Source: an uncultured Eubacterium sp.
GTDB lineage: Bacteria > Bacillota > Clostridia > Oscillospirales > Acutalibacteraceae
DNA: 64,000 nt
Direction: 5' to 3'
Assembly (NCBI GenBank): GCA_934561395.1
Contig: CAKTGF010000004.1
Span: 62,001 to 126,000 of the forward strand
Shown: in pieces, positions 26,425 to 34,677 of the stretch
How positions within the stretch are numbered: the first letter of the stretch is position 1
Layout of the letters: every line of letters begins with the position of its first letter
Position numbers and translations under genes: made by a program
The notes under the pieces: generated by a model
The model's database searches: none
What the model saw: the letters and a program-made list of their open reading frames with translations, nothing else
What the model was told of the DNA's origin: nothing

Positions 26425-27987
26425 ATGGCTAAGAAAACCGTATTCCTTACCGGCGGTACCGGTAATATGGGCTGGGCTTCCGTTCAGGAAATGCTTAAGC
26501 ACCCAAATGAAATTCAATTAAAATTGCTTGCAAGAAAGAGCCCGAAGAACGAAAAGCTTCTTGCTCCTCTTATGGCAAAGCCAAATGTTAAAATCGTATG
26601 GGGCGACCTTACAGATTACAATTCAATCCTTGAGGGCGTTACCGGTTCTGACTATGTTCTTCATGTTGGCGGCATGGTATCCCCTGCAGCTGACTGGAAG
26701 CCTTACAGAACACAAAAAACAAATATCGGCGCAGCTGAAAACATTTGCAAGGCAGTTCTTGCACAGCCTGACCCTGATGCAATTAAGGTTTGCTATGTCG
26801 GCACCGTTGCTGAAACAGGCGGTCGTAACTACCCAATCCACTGGGGCCGTTGCGGCGACCCAATCAAGGTTTCAATTTATGACCACTATGCAGTATCTAA
26901 AGTAGTTGCAGAGCGTACATTTGTTGAGAGCGGAATTAAGAATTGGGTTGTAATGCGTCAATCAGGTATTCTTTATCCAAACATTCTTAAGAATATGGAC
27001 CCAATCATGTTCCATGTTCCGATTAACGGTGTGCTTGAATGGTGCACAGTTGAGGATTCAGGTCGTCTTATGTGCAACCTTGTTCTTGAGGATGAGGCAG
27101 GCCACCTTGGTTCAGATTTCTGGAACCACTACTACAACATCGGTTCAGGTAAGGAATACAGAATTTCCAACTATGAGTTTGAGGTTCTTCTTTTGGGAAC
27201 ACTTGGCCTTGCAGGCCCTGAAAAGCTCTTTGACCCCAACTGGTTCATCACAAAGAACTTCCACGGTCAATTTTATGCAGACGGCGACAAGCTTGAAAAC
27301 TTCCTCCACTTCCGTGAGAATCTTCCTATTCAGGATTATTTCAACAGGCTTGCTGACCAGGTTGAATTTTACTTTAAAATTCCTCGCTATCTTCCAAAGA
27401 ACCTTGTTGCAGCCGCTGCAAAACCGTTCATGAAGAAGATTGCAGAAACCAAGGATTTTGGTACTATTGACTGGGTTAAGACTAAGAACCCTGCTAGACT
27501 TTCTGCATACTACGGCTCTTATGAGGATTATCTTAAGATTCCTACAAAGTGGGAAGATTTTGAAATCATTAAGTTTAATAAGGACAATGCCGACGCTGAA
27601 AACTATAAGCTTGACCACGGCTATGACGAAACAAAGCCTGAATCAGAGCTTGACATTGACGATATGAGACAGGCAGCTGCATTCCGTGGCGGCGAGCTTG
27701 TATCAACAGAGATGAAGAAGGGCGACCTTGCAACTAAGCTTGTATGGAAATGCGGCTGCTGCGGCGCTGAGTTTGAGGCTTCTCCAAACCTTATTCTTCT
27801 TGGCGGACACTGGTGCCCTGAGTGCTATGTTCCCCAGAAGGCTTGGGATTATGACAAGATTGCAAAGACAAACCCGTTCTTTGCTCAGGTTTGGTATCCG
27901 TCACACACCAAGGAGGAAAGCAATACATATAAGTTTGACGACCTCTTCCAGGTTAACGGCGTAAAGTGGGACGATATTAAGAGATAA
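26425..27987 (+). CDS. NAD-dependent epimerase/dehydratase (extended SDR) with C-terminal zinc ribbon
   Basis: 520 residues. The N-terminal Rossmann fold begins VFLTGGTGNMGWASVQEMLK (TGGTGNMG nucleotide loop), followed by VWGDLTD and VLHVGGMVSP, and the SDR catalytic YxxxK is YAVSKVVAE (about residues 155-163). After about residue 330 a linker leads to a tail with two CxxC-type pairs: KCGCCGAEFE and HWCPECY (about 438-473), which should bind zinc or iron in a rubredoxin-like knuckle. This tail is not part of a normal SDR. The start follows AAGGAGG. Codon choice is noticeably more uniform than in neighbours, suggesting high expression. The substrate is unknown; a second SDR of this type lies at 58431. 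Confidence 0.82.
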   Translation: MAKKTVFLTGGTGNMGWASVQEMLKHPNEIQLKLLARKSPKNEKLLAPLMAKPNVKIVWGDLTDYNSILEGVTGSDYVLHVGGMVSPAADWKPYRTQKTNIGAAENICKAVLAQPDPDAIKVCYVGTVAETGGRNYPIHWGRCGDPIKVSIYDHYAVSKVVAERTFVESGIKNWVVMRQSGILYPNILKNMDPIMFHVPINGVLEWCTVEDSGRLMCNLVLEDEAGHLGSDFWNHYYNIGSGKEYRISNYEFEVLLLGTLGLAGPEKLFDPNWFITKNFHGQFYADGDKLENFLHFRENLPIQDYFNRLADQVEFYFKIPRYLPKNLVAAAAKPFMKKIAETKDFGTIDWVKTKNPARLSAYYGSYEDYLKIPTKWEDFEIIKFNKDNADAENYKLDHGYDETKPESELDIDDMRQAAAFRGGELVSTEMKKGDLATKLVWKCGCCGAEFEASPNLILLGGHWCPECYVPQKAWDYDKIAKTNPFFAQVWYPSHTKEESNTYKFDDLFQVNGVKWDDIKR

Positions 27988-28000
27988 TAATTTCAATAAA

Positions 28001-28038
28001 TTAGGGACTATCGTAAGATAGTCCCTAAATTTTTTCTT
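28001..28038. terminator. Bidirectional terminator between the SDR gene and sigF
   Basis: TTAGGGACTATC-GTAA-GATAGTCCCTAA, a perfect 12-bp stem followed by ATTTTTTCTTT; the A-rich left flank (AATTTCAATAAA) is weaker for the minus-strand transcript. Confidence 0.88.
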
Positions 28039-28045
28039 TACAGTT

Positions 28046-28702
28046 TTATTTCAGCAACTCACGTAGTTTTAGCAAAATTGCCTTTTCTTTTCTTGATACC
28101 TGCACCTGTGAAATGCCCATAATTTTTGCGGTTTCACATTGGGTTTTCCCCTCATAAAACCGGCATTTAATCAGCAGCTGCTCATTTTCGGGAAGAGCCG
28201 TCATCACCTGATTAATTGAAAGCTTGTCAAACAAATTGTCACTTTCGTCAACAGGAATATCCATTTCCTCGTCCCCGTCATCGGTAATATAGCTGAGTGA
28301 AACCACCGGGCTGATTATGTTCAGTATTTCCGACAACTCATAAACATCAATACCGCAAAGCACCGACAGCTCGCTCACTGTGGGCTCACGGAGCTCGGTG
28401 CTCACAAATTTATCACGCACCGCCTGAACCTTAATGGATTTTTCCTTTAACGACCGTGAAACCTTAATCGGGCCGCCGTCACGAAAAATCCGTTTAATCT
28501 CTCCCATAATTACAGGCACTGCATAAGTTGAAAAGGCGAAGCCCTTTGATTGGTCAAAATTATCAACCGCTTTAATAAGACCCACACAGCCTGCCTGGTA
28601 TAAATCCTCATAATCTGCGCCCCGTCCCCTAAATCTGTTAGCGATAGAGTGAACAAGCCCAAGATTATTAACAATCATTTCTTCACGCTTGTCAGTTATC
28701 AT
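28046..28702 (-). CDS. sigF: Forespore sigma factor SigF
   Basis: 218 residues, an RNA polymerase sigma factor of the sporulation/SigB-SigF-SigG class. Region 2 contains NRFRGRGADYEDLYQAGCVG and DNFDQSKGFAFSTYAVPVIM, and region 4 ends MGISQVQVSRKEKAILLKLR (helix-turn-helix). It directs early forespore genes and is held inactive by SpoIIAB. Gene order spoIIAA-spoIIAB-sigF and the four-base overlap with spoIIAB separate it from sigG, which is not usually in such an operon. Last gene of the operon. Confidence 0.95.
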   Translation of the reverse strand: MITDKREEMIVNNLGLVHSIANRFRGRGADYEDLYQAGCVGLIKAVDNFDQSKGFAFSTYAVPVIMGEIKRIFRDGGPIKVSRSLKEKSIKVQAVRDKFVSTELREPTVSELSVLCGIDVYELSEILNIISPVVSLSYITDDGDEEMDIPVDESDNLFDKLSINQVMTALPENEQLLIKCRFYEGKTQCETAKIMGISQVQVSRKEKAILLKLRELLK

Positions 28703-29133
28703 TTTATACGACCCGAAATCCTTTTTGTTAAAACAACAGTTGTGCCGATACCCTCTTTTGAATTAACACGCACACGGTCGCAAAAAGATTGCATAACAGT
28801 AAAGCCAAGACCTGCTCTGTCGCTGCCGCCGGTAGTGTAAAGCGGCGTCATGGCCTTTTTAATATCGGCAATTCCCTTGCCCTTATCCTTAATGCTAATT
28901 GTTACCGTGTTATCATCACTGATTTTGCAGGATATGTAAATTTGCCCCACCGTGTCGCCGTAACCGTGGACAATGGCGTTGGTAACAGCCTCTGACACTG
29001 CGGTTTTTATGTCTGTTATTTCCTCTATTGTGGGGTCAAGTGGCGTAACAAACGCCGCAACAGTGTATCTGCAAAATGCCTCGTTAAGGCTTTTACTGTC
29101 AACAGTAAGTTTAAATTCATTAATAACATTCAT
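28699..29133 (-). CDS. spoIIAB: Anti-sigma-F factor / serine kinase SpoIIAB
   Basis: 144 residues with a GHKL ATPase fold: N-box EAVTNAIVHGYGD (about residues 46-58), G1 box IKDKGKGIADI and G2 box RAGLGFTVMQSF. It binds and blocks sigma-F with ATP, and phosphorylates SpoIIAA. Its start follows spoIIAA by 11 bases, and its stop overlaps sigF. Family length and motifs are complete. Confidence 0.95.
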   Translation of the reverse strand: MNVINEFKLTVDSKSLNEAFCRYTVAAFVTPLDPTIEEITDIKTAVSEAVTNAIVHGYGDTVGQIYISCKISDDNTVTISIKDKGKGIADIKKAMTPLYTTGGSDRAGLGFTVMQSFCDRVRVNSKEGIGTTVVLTKRISGRIK

Positions 29134-29144
29134 TTGCTTAACTC

Positions 29145-29456
29145 CTATATTTCTTTAATAATTGCAATGCTGCCAAGGCCTGCAAGCTCCATTAACTTTT
29201 TGGTTTGCTTTGTAACATTCCTAATTTCCATTGTGCCGTGAAAATTTTGCATAAGCCTGTATCTGCCCATAACCAAGCCGATTCCCGAGGAATCCATAAA
29301 GCTTACATTCTTAAAATCAAGAATTAAATGCTGGGGCTTTTTAAAGCTGATAGTATCGTCTATCCTCTCCCTGATTTCAACAGCACTGTGGTGGTCGATT
29401 TCCCCGATTAAATATGCAATAATCAGGTTTCCGCTTGCTTCTATTGTTACACTCAT
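29145..29456 (-). CDS. spoIIAA: Anti-anti-sigma factor SpoIIAA
   Basis: 103 residues from MSVTIEASGNLI at 29456 with GGAGTG upstream; a longer frame to 29483 begins inside the folC terminator and is unlikely. It is a STAS domain with the phosphorylatable serine in LDFKNVSFMDSSGIGLVMGR (about residue 57). Unphosphorylated SpoIIAA releases sigma-F from SpoIIAB; SpoIIE is the expected phosphatase, not in this window. First gene of the operon; a sigma-H type promoter is expected but was not identified with confidence. Confidence 0.94.
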   Translation of the reverse strand: MSVTIEASGNLIIAYLIGEIDHHSAVEIRERIDDTISFKKPQHLILDFKNVSFMDSSGIGLVMGRYRLMQNFHGTMEIRNVTKQTKKLMELAGLGSIAIIKEI

Positions 29457-29472
29457 AACATTCACTCCATAA

Positions 29473-29512
29473 AAAAATACCAATCTGCTATTAACATAAC
29501 AGATTGGTATTA
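29473..29512 (-). terminator. Intrinsic terminator after folC
   Basis: AATACCAATCTG and CAGATTGGTATT form a 12-bp stem with a 12-base loop; on the minus strand it ends in seven T. It closes the valS-folC transcript just before spoIIAA. Confidence 0.85.
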
Positions 29513-29534
29513 TAAAATTTGTTGAAATTAGTAT

Positions 29535-30554
29535 CTATATTAAATTAATTATTTGCCTTATTAAGTAAAACGAGCCGCAAATAAGAGTTATTCCCTTTTC
29601 CGTAACAGCCTTTTGGGGCTGCTCAACGCAAACAACATCGCTGCAATATTTTTTTGCGATTTTTGCAAGCTCACCAGCCTCCATTGCCCTAGCGTTATCG
29701 GGTGTTGTGGCAATTATTTTTTTGCATTTCGGTGCAATAAGGCTTAAATAACCCTCAACATCCTTGTCACTCATCATACCTATAAGGGCAACTTCGTTGT
29801 TAATAACAGGCTGCAAGCCCTGTGCGGCAGAGGTGTTATGCCCACCGTCAAGGAGTATGCCGTTTCTCATTTCCTGCCTTGCAGGCAGCTTAGAAAGCCT
29901 GATTTGGCTGTCATAGCCCAAGTAATTAATTACAGCATTAGCCAAACTAAGGTTATTTTCGTTAAAATCAGTGAAATTTGCGTAATTTTCATAATCAAAG
30001 CAGGGGGAATTATCTCTTTTTATTCCCAGCTTTTCTGCTTTGATTTTTTCAACGGTATCGCCTAAAAAATCGGTGTGGTCAAGGGAAACAGAGGTAATAA
30101 CGGAACATACATTATGCTTTTCAACATTTGTTGCATCCCCTTTTCCTCCCATACCGCATTCAATAACGGCATAATCAACGCCTTGGTCTGCAAAATATTT
30201 ATACATAATTGCAACAAGCATTTCAAATTCGGTGCAGTCGTTATCCTTGTATTTTTCAATATATTTTGCAAAATCATTTTGGCTGATATATTGATTATTA
30301 ATTTGAATTTGCTCCCTGTAATCAAAAATCCAAGGGGAGGTAAAAAGCCCCACCCTATTACCGGCTTTGATTAAAGAATCACTGATTGTTTTTGCAATGG
30401 TACCCTTGCCGTTTGTGCCTGCAATGTGAATTATTTTAATTTCATCCTGGGGATTTCCCATTTTATTTAAAAGGCATAAAATACGACTAAGCCCCGGCTG
30501 AATGCCGAGGCTTTGTTTGTTTAATATAAAGTTTAATGCTTCAGAATAAGTCAT
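29535..30554 (-). CDS. folC: Folylpolyglutamate/dihydrofolate synthase, compact form
   Basis: 339 residues. It adds glutamate to folates (and possibly forms dihydrofolate). The N-terminal P-loop is IHIAGTNGKGTIAKTIS (about residues 42-58), and VIECGMGGKGDATN and ITSVSLDHTDFLGDT match the Mur-ligase-like family; the C-terminal domain retains LLDGGHNTSAAQGL. The chain is about 80-90 residues shorter than typical FolC (near 430); the missing part is the middle, after KAEKLGIKRDNSPCF, where the family normally has the end of the ATP-binding domain. The reading frame is intact and coupled to valS (TAATG overlap), so it looks like a real compact enzyme rather than a broken one. Confidence 0.88.
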   Translation of the reverse strand: MTYSEALNFILNKQSLGIQPGLSRILCLLNKMGNPQDEIKIIHIAGTNGKGTIAKTISDSLIKAGNRVGLFTSPWIFDYREQIQINNQYISQNDFAKYIEKYKDNDCTEFEMLVAIMYKYFADQGVDYAVIECGMGGKGDATNVEKHNVCSVITSVSLDHTDFLGDTVEKIKAEKLGIKRDNSPCFDYENYANFTDFNENNLSLANAVINYLGYDSQIRLSKLPARQEMRNGILLDGGHNTSAAQGLQPVINNEVALIGMMSDKDVEGYLSLIAPKCKKIIATTPDNARAMEAGELAKIAKKYCSDVVCVEQPQKAVTEKGITLICGSFYLIRQIINLI

Positions 30555-33250
30555 TAACCGATTTCCTCAATGGATTTTTTAAGTTGAGCGATTTTTTCTT
30601 CAAGCTTAGCGGCGTCCTCCCTGTTTTGGGCAACTACCTTTTCAGGTGCCTTGTTAACAAAGCCCGGGTTGTTAAGCTTTTTCATAATAAAGTTAAGCTT
30701 GTCCTCATCCTTGGCAAGCTCTTTTTCAAGGCGCTTTTTCTCTGCCTCAAAGTCAACCAAATCCCCAAGAGGAATATAAATTTTAGCATCGTTGGTAATA
30801 ATTGTTACAACATTGCCAAGGTCCTCAAAGCCGGTGCTGATAACAACATCATTGGCAGATGCAAGGCGCTTGATAAACTCAACTCCGCTTTCAAAGCAGC
30901 TGTCTGTTGTTTCAACATAAACCTTTGATTTTTTACTTGGGGGAATGTTCATTTCTGCCCTTCTGTTACGAATTGAGCGAATTGCAGACATAATCTTTTC
31001 CATTTCGCTCTCCTCGGCAGAGAATGAAAGCTTTTCATCATAAACGCACCACTTTGACACCATAATCGACTCTGTATCATGTGGGATAGCCTGATAAATT
31101 TCTTCGGTAATAAACGGCATAAAGGGATGAAGAAGCTTTAAAATATAGGTTAAAACAAATACCAAAACGCCCTTTACATTTTCCTTTGCCTGCTCGTCAG
31201 TGCCCTGAAGTCTGATTTTTGCAATTTCAATGTACCAATCGCAGAAAACATCCCAAATAAAATCGTAAAGCTTTTGAACGGCAATACCAAGCTCATATTT
31301 TTCAAGATTTTCGGTAACCTCTTTTGCAAGGGAGTTAACCTTTGAAATTATCCACTTATCCTCAATAAGCAGATTTTCAGGCAAGCCGCTGAAATTGTAA
31401 TTGTCCCCAAGATACATTAACACAAATCTTGCGGCGTTCCAAAGCTTGTTAGCAAAGTTCCTTGACGCCATTACCTTATCGTCGGAGAAACGCATATCAT
31501 TACCCGGGGAATTGCCTGTTGCAAGGGTAAACCTTAATGCGTCAGCGCCGTATTGGTCAATAATTTCAAGCGGGTCAATGCCGTTTCCCAGTGATTTAGA
31601 CATTTTTCTGCCCTGTGCGTCACGAACAAGGCCGTGAATAAGAACAGCATCAAAGGGTGCCTTATCGGTATATGCAAGGCCTGAGAAAATCATTCTTGAA
31701 ACCCAGAAACCGATAATATCATAACCTGTTACCAAGGTGTTGGTTGGGTAATAATGCTTTAAATCCTCTGTATCATCAGGCCAGCCAAGGGTTGAAAACG
31801 GCCAAAGAGCAGATGAAAACCAGGTATCAAGGGTATCGGGGTCCTGATTAATGTTTTTGCTGCCGCACTGTGAGCATGTGCAGGGGTCCTCCTTGCTGAC
31901 AGTTGTTGCGCCGCAGTCGTCACAATACCATGCAGGGATTCTGTGACCCCACCAAAGCTGGCGTGAAATGCACCAATCTCTTGTGCCACGCATCCAGCTC
32001 ATATAATTCTTCTTAAATCTTTCGGGAACAAACTTAATTTCGCCGTTCTCAACAGCGTCAATAGCAGGGCCTGCAAGGGGCTCCATTTTAACAAACCATT
32101 GCTTTGATACCATTGGCTCAATTGTAGAATGGCAACGGTAGCAGGTGCCTACATCATGCTTAAGGGGCTCAATTTCTTTAATGTATCCGCCGGCTTCGAG
32201 GTCTGCAAGAATAGCCTTTCTTGCCTCAAGAGTGGTCATGCCTGCATATTTGCCGCAATCAAGAACCTCGGGCTCATTTTGTGTTGCCTTGCCGCTTTTA
32301 ATAATTTCATCTGCGGCAGCCTTGTCAGCAGCACCTGTCATGCGGCCGTCATAGGTAAAGGTTCTTACAATCGGTAAGTTGTGGCGCAAGCCAACCTCAA
32401 AGTCGTTAGGGTCATGAGCAGGAGTGATTTTTACAACGCCTGTGCCCTTTGTCATATCTGCATGCTCATCGCACACAATGGGAATTTCCTTATTAAGAAG
32501 AGGAAGAATAACATGGCAGCCGTGAAGGTGTGCATACCTTGGGTCGTCGCCGTTAATTGCAACGGCAGTATCGCCCAGCATGGTTTCAGGTCTTGTGGTT
32601 GCAAGTTCAAGCTGCTCCCCTGTTTCCTTTACTGTGTAAAGAAGGTGCCAGAAGCTGCCCTCTTTTTCCTCATACTCAACTTCAGCGTCTGAAATAGAGG
32701 TGTTGCAGTGTGGGCACCAGTTAACCATACGGTTACCACGGTAAATTAAGCCCTTCTCATAAAGGCCAACAAATACCTCTCTAACAGCCTTTGAGCAGCC
32801 CTCGTCGAGGGTGAATCTTTCTCTGTCCCAATCACAGGAGGAGCCCATTTTCTTTAACTGTTCAATAATTCTGCCGCCGTACTGTTTTTTCCAGTCCCAG
32901 GCACGCTCAAGGAATTTATCCCTGCCAAGATCATCCTTGGTAAGGCCCTCCTCACGCATTTTTTCAACAATCTTTGCCTCGGTAGCAATTGACGCATGGT
33001 CCGTTCCCGGCAGCCAAAGTGTATCGTATCCAGCCATTCTGTGATAGCGAATAAGAATATCCTGTAAGGTATTGTCAAGGGCGTGGCCCATGTGAAGCTG
33101 ACCTGTAATATTCGGGGGCGGAATAACTATTGTGTAGGTTTCCTTGCCCTCCTCACGCTTTGCGTGAAAATACTTGTTTTTGCACCAAAAATCATAGGTG
33201 CGGTCCTCAACCTCGTTGGGATCATACTGCTTTGCAAGTTCCTTTGCCAT
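30554..33250 (-). CDS. valS: Valyl-tRNA synthetase
   Basis: 898-residue class Ia synthetase. The HIGH motif is in PPPNITGQLHMGHALDNT (about residue 47), the KMSKS motif in GRKMSKSLGN (about 545), with the editing domain between (TTRPETMLGDTAVAING). Extra zinc-type cysteine pairs appear in the middle (CDDCGATTVSKEDPCTCSQC). A C-terminal coiled-coil (FEAEKKRLEKELAKDEDKLN) is the valine-specific tRNA-binding arm. It is regulated by a T-box leader and translated with folC. Confidence 0.97.
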   Translation of the reverse strand: MAKELAKQYDPNEVEDRTYDFWCKNKYFHAKREEGKETYTIVIPPPNITGQLHMGHALDNTLQDILIRYHRMAGYDTLWLPGTDHASIATEAKIVEKMREEGLTKDDLGRDKFLERAWDWKKQYGGRIIEQLKKMGSSCDWDRERFTLDEGCSKAVREVFVGLYEKGLIYRGNRMVNWCPHCNTSISDAEVEYEEKEGSFWHLLYTVKETGEQLELATTRPETMLGDTAVAINGDDPRYAHLHGCHVILPLLNKEIPIVCDEHADMTKGTGVVKITPAHDPNDFEVGLRHNLPIVRTFTYDGRMTGAADKAAADEIIKSGKATQNEPEVLDCGKYAGMTTLEARKAILADLEAGGYIKEIEPLKHDVGTCYRCHSTIEPMVSKQWFVKMEPLAGPAIDAVENGEIKFVPERFKKNYMSWMRGTRDWCISRQLWWGHRIPAWYCDDCGATTVSKEDPCTCSQCGSKNINQDPDTLDTWFSSALWPFSTLGWPDDTEDLKHYYPTNTLVTGYDIIGFWVSRMIFSGLAYTDKAPFDAVLIHGLVRDAQGRKMSKSLGNGIDPLEIIDQYGADALRFTLATGNSPGNDMRFSDDKVMASRNFANKLWNAARFVLMYLGDNYNFSGLPENLLIEDKWIISKVNSLAKEVTENLEKYELGIAVQKLYDFIWDVFCDWYIEIAKIRLQGTDEQAKENVKGVLVFVLTYILKLLHPFMPFITEEIYQAIPHDTESIMVSKWCVYDEKLSFSAEESEMEKIMSAIRSIRNRRAEMNIPPSKKSKVYVETTDSCFESGVEFIKRLASANDVVISTGFEDLGNVVTIITNDAKIYIPLGDLVDFEAEKKRLEKELAKDEDKLNFIMKKLNNPGFVNKAPEKVVAQNREDAAKLEEKIAQLKKSIEEIG

Positions 33251-33268
33251 AAATTCATCTCCTGTAAA

Positions 33269-33465
33269 TAAAAAAACGCCTCAAATAATTGAGACGAAAA
33301 ATTCCGTGGTACCACTCAAATTGCATAAAAATATGCCACTCAAACCTTTAACGCAGATATACGTGCACAGCTACTGCCATTTCACAGTGCAGGCTCATAA
33401 GCTACCTTCAAATGCTATCCTACAGGCTTGCACCAACCGCCTGCTCTCTAAAAGAAATTACATTT
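33269..33465 (-). ncRNA. T-box leader of valS
   Basis: Minus-strand leader with the stem I signature AGAGAGCAGGCGGTTGGTG followed by CAAGCCTG, then the T-box GAGTGGTACCACGG (33304-33317). The terminator (33269-33296) has stem CTCAA/TTGAG and a run of seven T. A GTA valine codon at 33403-33405 (minus strand, in GAAGGTAGC just before the closing helix GAGCCTGC) is the likely specifier. Uncharged tRNA-Val should promote read-through. Confidence 0.92.
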
Positions 33466-33501
33466 TACTCCTCTTAATCAAAGCCTTTAAATATTGAAAT
33501 T

Positions 33502-33530
33502 AGTTTAACAAAAAAACGCCCTTTTGTCAA
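33502..33530 (-). promoter_or_regulatory. Sigma-A promoter of the valS-folC transcript
   Basis: TTGACA (33525-33530), 17-base spacer, TAAACT (33502-33507), directly before the T-box leader. Confidence 0.6.
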
Positions 33531-33560
33531 GGGCTGAGGGTGTTGCGTGAAAATATTATA

Positions 33561-34280
33561 TTAATTATTAATTTCAGCAACACCTGATTTTTTCATCATT
33601 TCGTTATAAGTGAAATGGTTAAACACCGCAATAACACGGCCAACGCCGATAACCGCAAGAATTGTGCCGATGCTGATTACAGCCAAAAACGCATTGAGCC
33701 TTGTGTCTGCAATTTTAGTGTAAAGAGTAACGGTTAAGACGCTTGAAATTGTAACCATTAAAATATCCCAGCAGTTTTTGGTAAAGCCCACGGGCTTTTT
33801 TATGGTGTCTGCCACCGCCTGAACAATGCCGTCCCCCGGGTTTGGCACAAGCCTCATATTAAGCGACATTGCTGCGCCTAAGCCCGTTAAAATAATTGCA
33901 AGTGCAAGCACCAAAAACCTAAAAGGCATACTGCCCTGCCACTGACCCTTATATGCGGTGTCAAGCTGGGGAATAAAATCCGAAAACAGGTTGATAAACC
34001 GTGTAAAAATAACGCTGACAGCTATTTGCAAAGCATCGTATAAATAAGTGATTTTTGGGCTTTTTCTAACTGCGTGAATTATTAATTCAAGCAAAACAAA
34101 GGCGCTGTAAAGCACAAGGGTTGTGTTGCCGATTTTTGTGCCTAAAATTAACGAAAAGGTGTAGGCAACCGAAATAATGGGCGAAACACCCAAGCCGCAT
34201 TTTGTGTTAAGCACAATTCCCATTGCCAAAAGCACAAAGCCTAAAATATAAACAAACCATCTGTAAACCGTTTTACTCAT
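33561..34280 (-). CDS. YczE/YitT-type membrane protein (DUF6198-like)
   Basis: 239 residues with about five membrane helices. The opening WFVYILGFVLLAMGIVLNTK and CGLGVSPIISVAYTFSLILG, and the later SLNMRLVPNPGDGIVQAVAD, are typical of the YczE branch of YitT-like proteins. Members are widespread in clostridia and remain functionally uncharacterised; Bacillus YczE was linked to antibiotic production. Single-gene transcript with its own promoter, placed between the spoVM terminator and the valS leader. Confidence 0.75.
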   Translation of the reverse strand: MSKTVYRWFVYILGFVLLAMGIVLNTKCGLGVSPIISVAYTFSLILGTKIGNTTLVLYSAFVLLELIIHAVRKSPKITYLYDALQIAVSVIFTRFINLFSDFIPQLDTAYKGQWQGSMPFRFLVLALAIILTGLGAAMSLNMRLVPNPGDGIVQAVADTIKKPVGFTKNCWDILMVTISSVLTVTLYTKIADTRLNAFLAVISIGTILAVIGVGRVIAVFNHFTYNEMMKKSGVAEINN

Positions 34281-34308
34281 TTAAACACTTCTTTCTTTTA
34301 TCTAAACC

Positions 34309-34336
34309 ATTATACTGCCAAATTTCAAATTTTCAA
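34309..34336 (-). promoter_or_regulatory. Sigma-A promoter of the YczE-like gene
   Basis: TTGAAA (34331-34336), 16-base spacer, TATAAT (34309-34314); start about 30 bases before the ATG. Confidence 0.6.
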
Positions 34337-34348
34337 GGCGTGATTTAA

Positions 34349-34386
34349 AATCAAAAGCCGTCGGATTTTCCGACGGCTTTTGATTA
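34349..34386 (-). terminator. Intrinsic terminator of the yicC-to-spoVM cluster
   Basis: CAAAAGCCGTCGG pairs with CCGACGGCTTTTG, followed on the minus strand by ATTTTAAA. The spoVM stop codon touches the first arm. Confidence 0.85.
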
Positions 34387-34473
34387 ATCGTTATAAGTAA
34401 TTTTTTTGATTTTAAACACTGCACGCAGAATAGGCGCAATCGCTTTCGGACTTTTTACAACTACAATTTTCAT
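34384..34473 (-). CDS. spoVM: Stage V sporulation protein M (29 aa)
   Basis: A 29-residue peptide, MKIVVVKSPKAIAPILRAVF followed by KIKKITYND. It aligns with Bacillus SpoVM (26 residues) without gaps at the start: Met1, Lys2, Lys7, Pro9, Lys10, Ile15, Arg17 and Ala18 coincide, including Pro9 which is needed to sense forespore membrane curvature. SpoVM is an amphipathic helix that anchors SpoIVA and the coat on the convex forespore surface. Its place next to thiN, rsgA, prkC and prpC is the same as in Bacillus. GTGGGGTG precedes the ATG. Too short for routine gene calling. Confidence 0.88.
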   Translation of the reverse strand: MKIVVVKSPKAIAPILRAVFKIKKITYND

Positions 34474-34485
34474 AAAAACACCCCA

Positions 34486-34629
34486 CTATCTTCTGCAGCA
34501 CAGTATTCCGAGAATGATAACCATAATTGCAAGAACTCTTGTAACCCAAACGGTAGGAAGGCAGCATGCCAAAACGCATCCAATACCGAATGCCACTAAC
34601 AAAAATTCCCTTCTGCACAATTTTTTCAC
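34486..34629 (-). CDS. 47-aa cysteine-containing membrane peptide
   Basis: GTG start at 34629 with GAGGTG seven bases upstream; 47 residues beginning VKKLCRREFLLVAFGIGCVL. A basic N-terminus is followed by a hydrophobic helix hairpin (LLVAFGIGCVLACCL and VTRVLAIMVIILGILCC) ending in RR. Six cysteines flank the helices. Function unknown. It lies between thiN and spoVM (12 bases before the spoVM ATG) and is therefore probably expressed with them; it may be a small sporulation membrane protein (inference from position only). Confidence 0.7.
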   Translation of the reverse strand: MKKLCRREFLLVAFGIGCVLACCLPTVWVTRVLAIMVIILGILCCRR

Positions 34630-34677
34630 AGTAAACACCTCAAATGCTGCATTTACTACATTATATTCAATTTCAAA

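Noticed and set aside
34412..34618. 68-residue minus-strand frame crossing spoVM and the 47-aa gene
   Set aside because: It lies in a different frame across two genes that each have their own ribosome sites, and its protein is cysteine-rich without any domain pattern.
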